Positions 63,805 through 64,000 of a DNA stretch of 64,000 bases are shown one piece after another. The stretch spans positions 116,120 through 180,119 of the forward strand of contig NZ_JAMXMB010000010.1 of assembly GCF_024055635.1 (NCBI RefSeq). Reading direction: 5' to 3'. The notes under the pieces are model-generated. The model did no database searches. It was not told where the DNA came from and worked only from the letters and a program-made list of their open reading frames with translations. The stretch is from Microbacterium yannicii (lineage in GTDB: Bacteria; Actinomycetota; Actinomycetes; Actinomycetales; Microbacteriaceae). Within the stretch, counting starts at the first letter, position 1; each line of letters starts with the position of its first letter. The translations under genes were made by a program, and so were the position numbers.

Positions 63805-64000
63805 AAATGAAAACCACCAACAACCCGGGAAAACGGGCCGAAAGCAGCGAGTTCAACCATGACCAAAAACGAATATCAAACTGACATCCATGAATTGATC
63901 CAAAAAGGACCCCCACCAACCAAACAAATGGTCAGCGAGGATACAAAAATTGGCATTTGACAAGTGCACGCTGTTGAGTTCTCAAAGATCGGACGCACCA
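63805..64000 (-). promoter_or_regulatory. rRNA operon leader
   Basis: AT-richer than the rest. It contains TTTGAGAACTCAACAGCGTG near the window edge and a short GC stem close to 16S, as in other actinobacterial rRNA leaders used for antitermination and RNase III processing. The promoter itself probably lies beyond 64000; no convincing -35/-10 pair is visible. Confidence 0.55.

Overview
The window is a high-GC actinobacterial chromosome segment. Three things point to Micrococcales/Microbacteriaceae, Microbacterium being the best guess: overall GC near 70% outside the rRNA genes, a C50-carotenoid operon, and teichoic-acid-type glycerophosphotransferases. The genus is inferred, since no database search was possible. 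Many genes look leaderless: a TANNNT hexamer ends 6-7 bases before the start codon at sixteen of them.

Region 1 (1-10052) is mainly a cell-wall glycopolymer locus. It has an ABC transporter ATPase cut by the window edge, a LicC/MobA-type nucleotidyltransferase, three CDP-glycerol:glycerophosphotransferase-like proteins and a family 2 glycosyltransferase. A maltokinase and several small or unknown genes are interspersed. Region 2 (10121-14588) holds an HtrA-type protease, a DapC-like aminotransferase, a nitrilase-family amidohydrolase, a small membrane protein and the initiator tRNA-fMet. The 3' end of that tRNA is duplicated about 170 bp downstream beside a 62-bp direct repeat. Region 3 (14823-20989) is a carotenoid cluster. 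A MarR regulator is divergent from idi-crtE-crtB-crtI-crtYe-crtYf-crtEb, whose genes overlap by 4 bases throughout, and a perfect palindrome lies between the two directions. The expected product is a decaprenoxanthin/sarcinaxanthin-type C50 pigment.

Region 4 (21077-42184) resembles, from memory, the mycobacterial Rv3193c-Rv3211 neighbourhood: UPF0182 protein, PDZ/Lon-type protease, zinc-metalloprotease-family protein, cyclodehydratase-like protein, UvrD2-type helicase, NudC, AdnB/AdnA helicase-nucleases, DUF3107 protein, MiaE-like ferritin-fold protein and RhlE helicase. A degenerate phosphotransferase is inserted. Region 5 (42256-50832) has a PHP phosphoesterase, an EEP-family membrane protein, aminopeptidase P, a gamma-glutamyltransferase followed by a 25-bp tandem repeat, a CitA-type citrate synthase divergent from an HTH-fused citrate synthase paralogue, and an alpha/beta hydrolase. 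Region 6 (50829-58426) resembles mycobacterial Rv1220c-Rv1232c: GSP17M-like protein, MgtE-N/CBS protein, DUF1003 protein, Mrp ATPase, TatB and an O-methyltransferase. These are followed by a DUF3117 protein, a PIG-V-like mannosyltransferase and DapE.

Region 7 (58463-64000) is an rRNA operon on the minus strand (16S-23S-5S) with no tRNA in its spacers; its leader runs to the window edge. I saw no CRISPR array, insertion sequence or prophage gene. The most unusual items are the HTH-citrate synthase with an altered active site, the duplicated tRNA-fMet 3' end, the 33-codon ORF coupled to rhlE, the tandem repeats that begin at gene stop codons, and the phosphotransferase-like protein without a catalytic motif.
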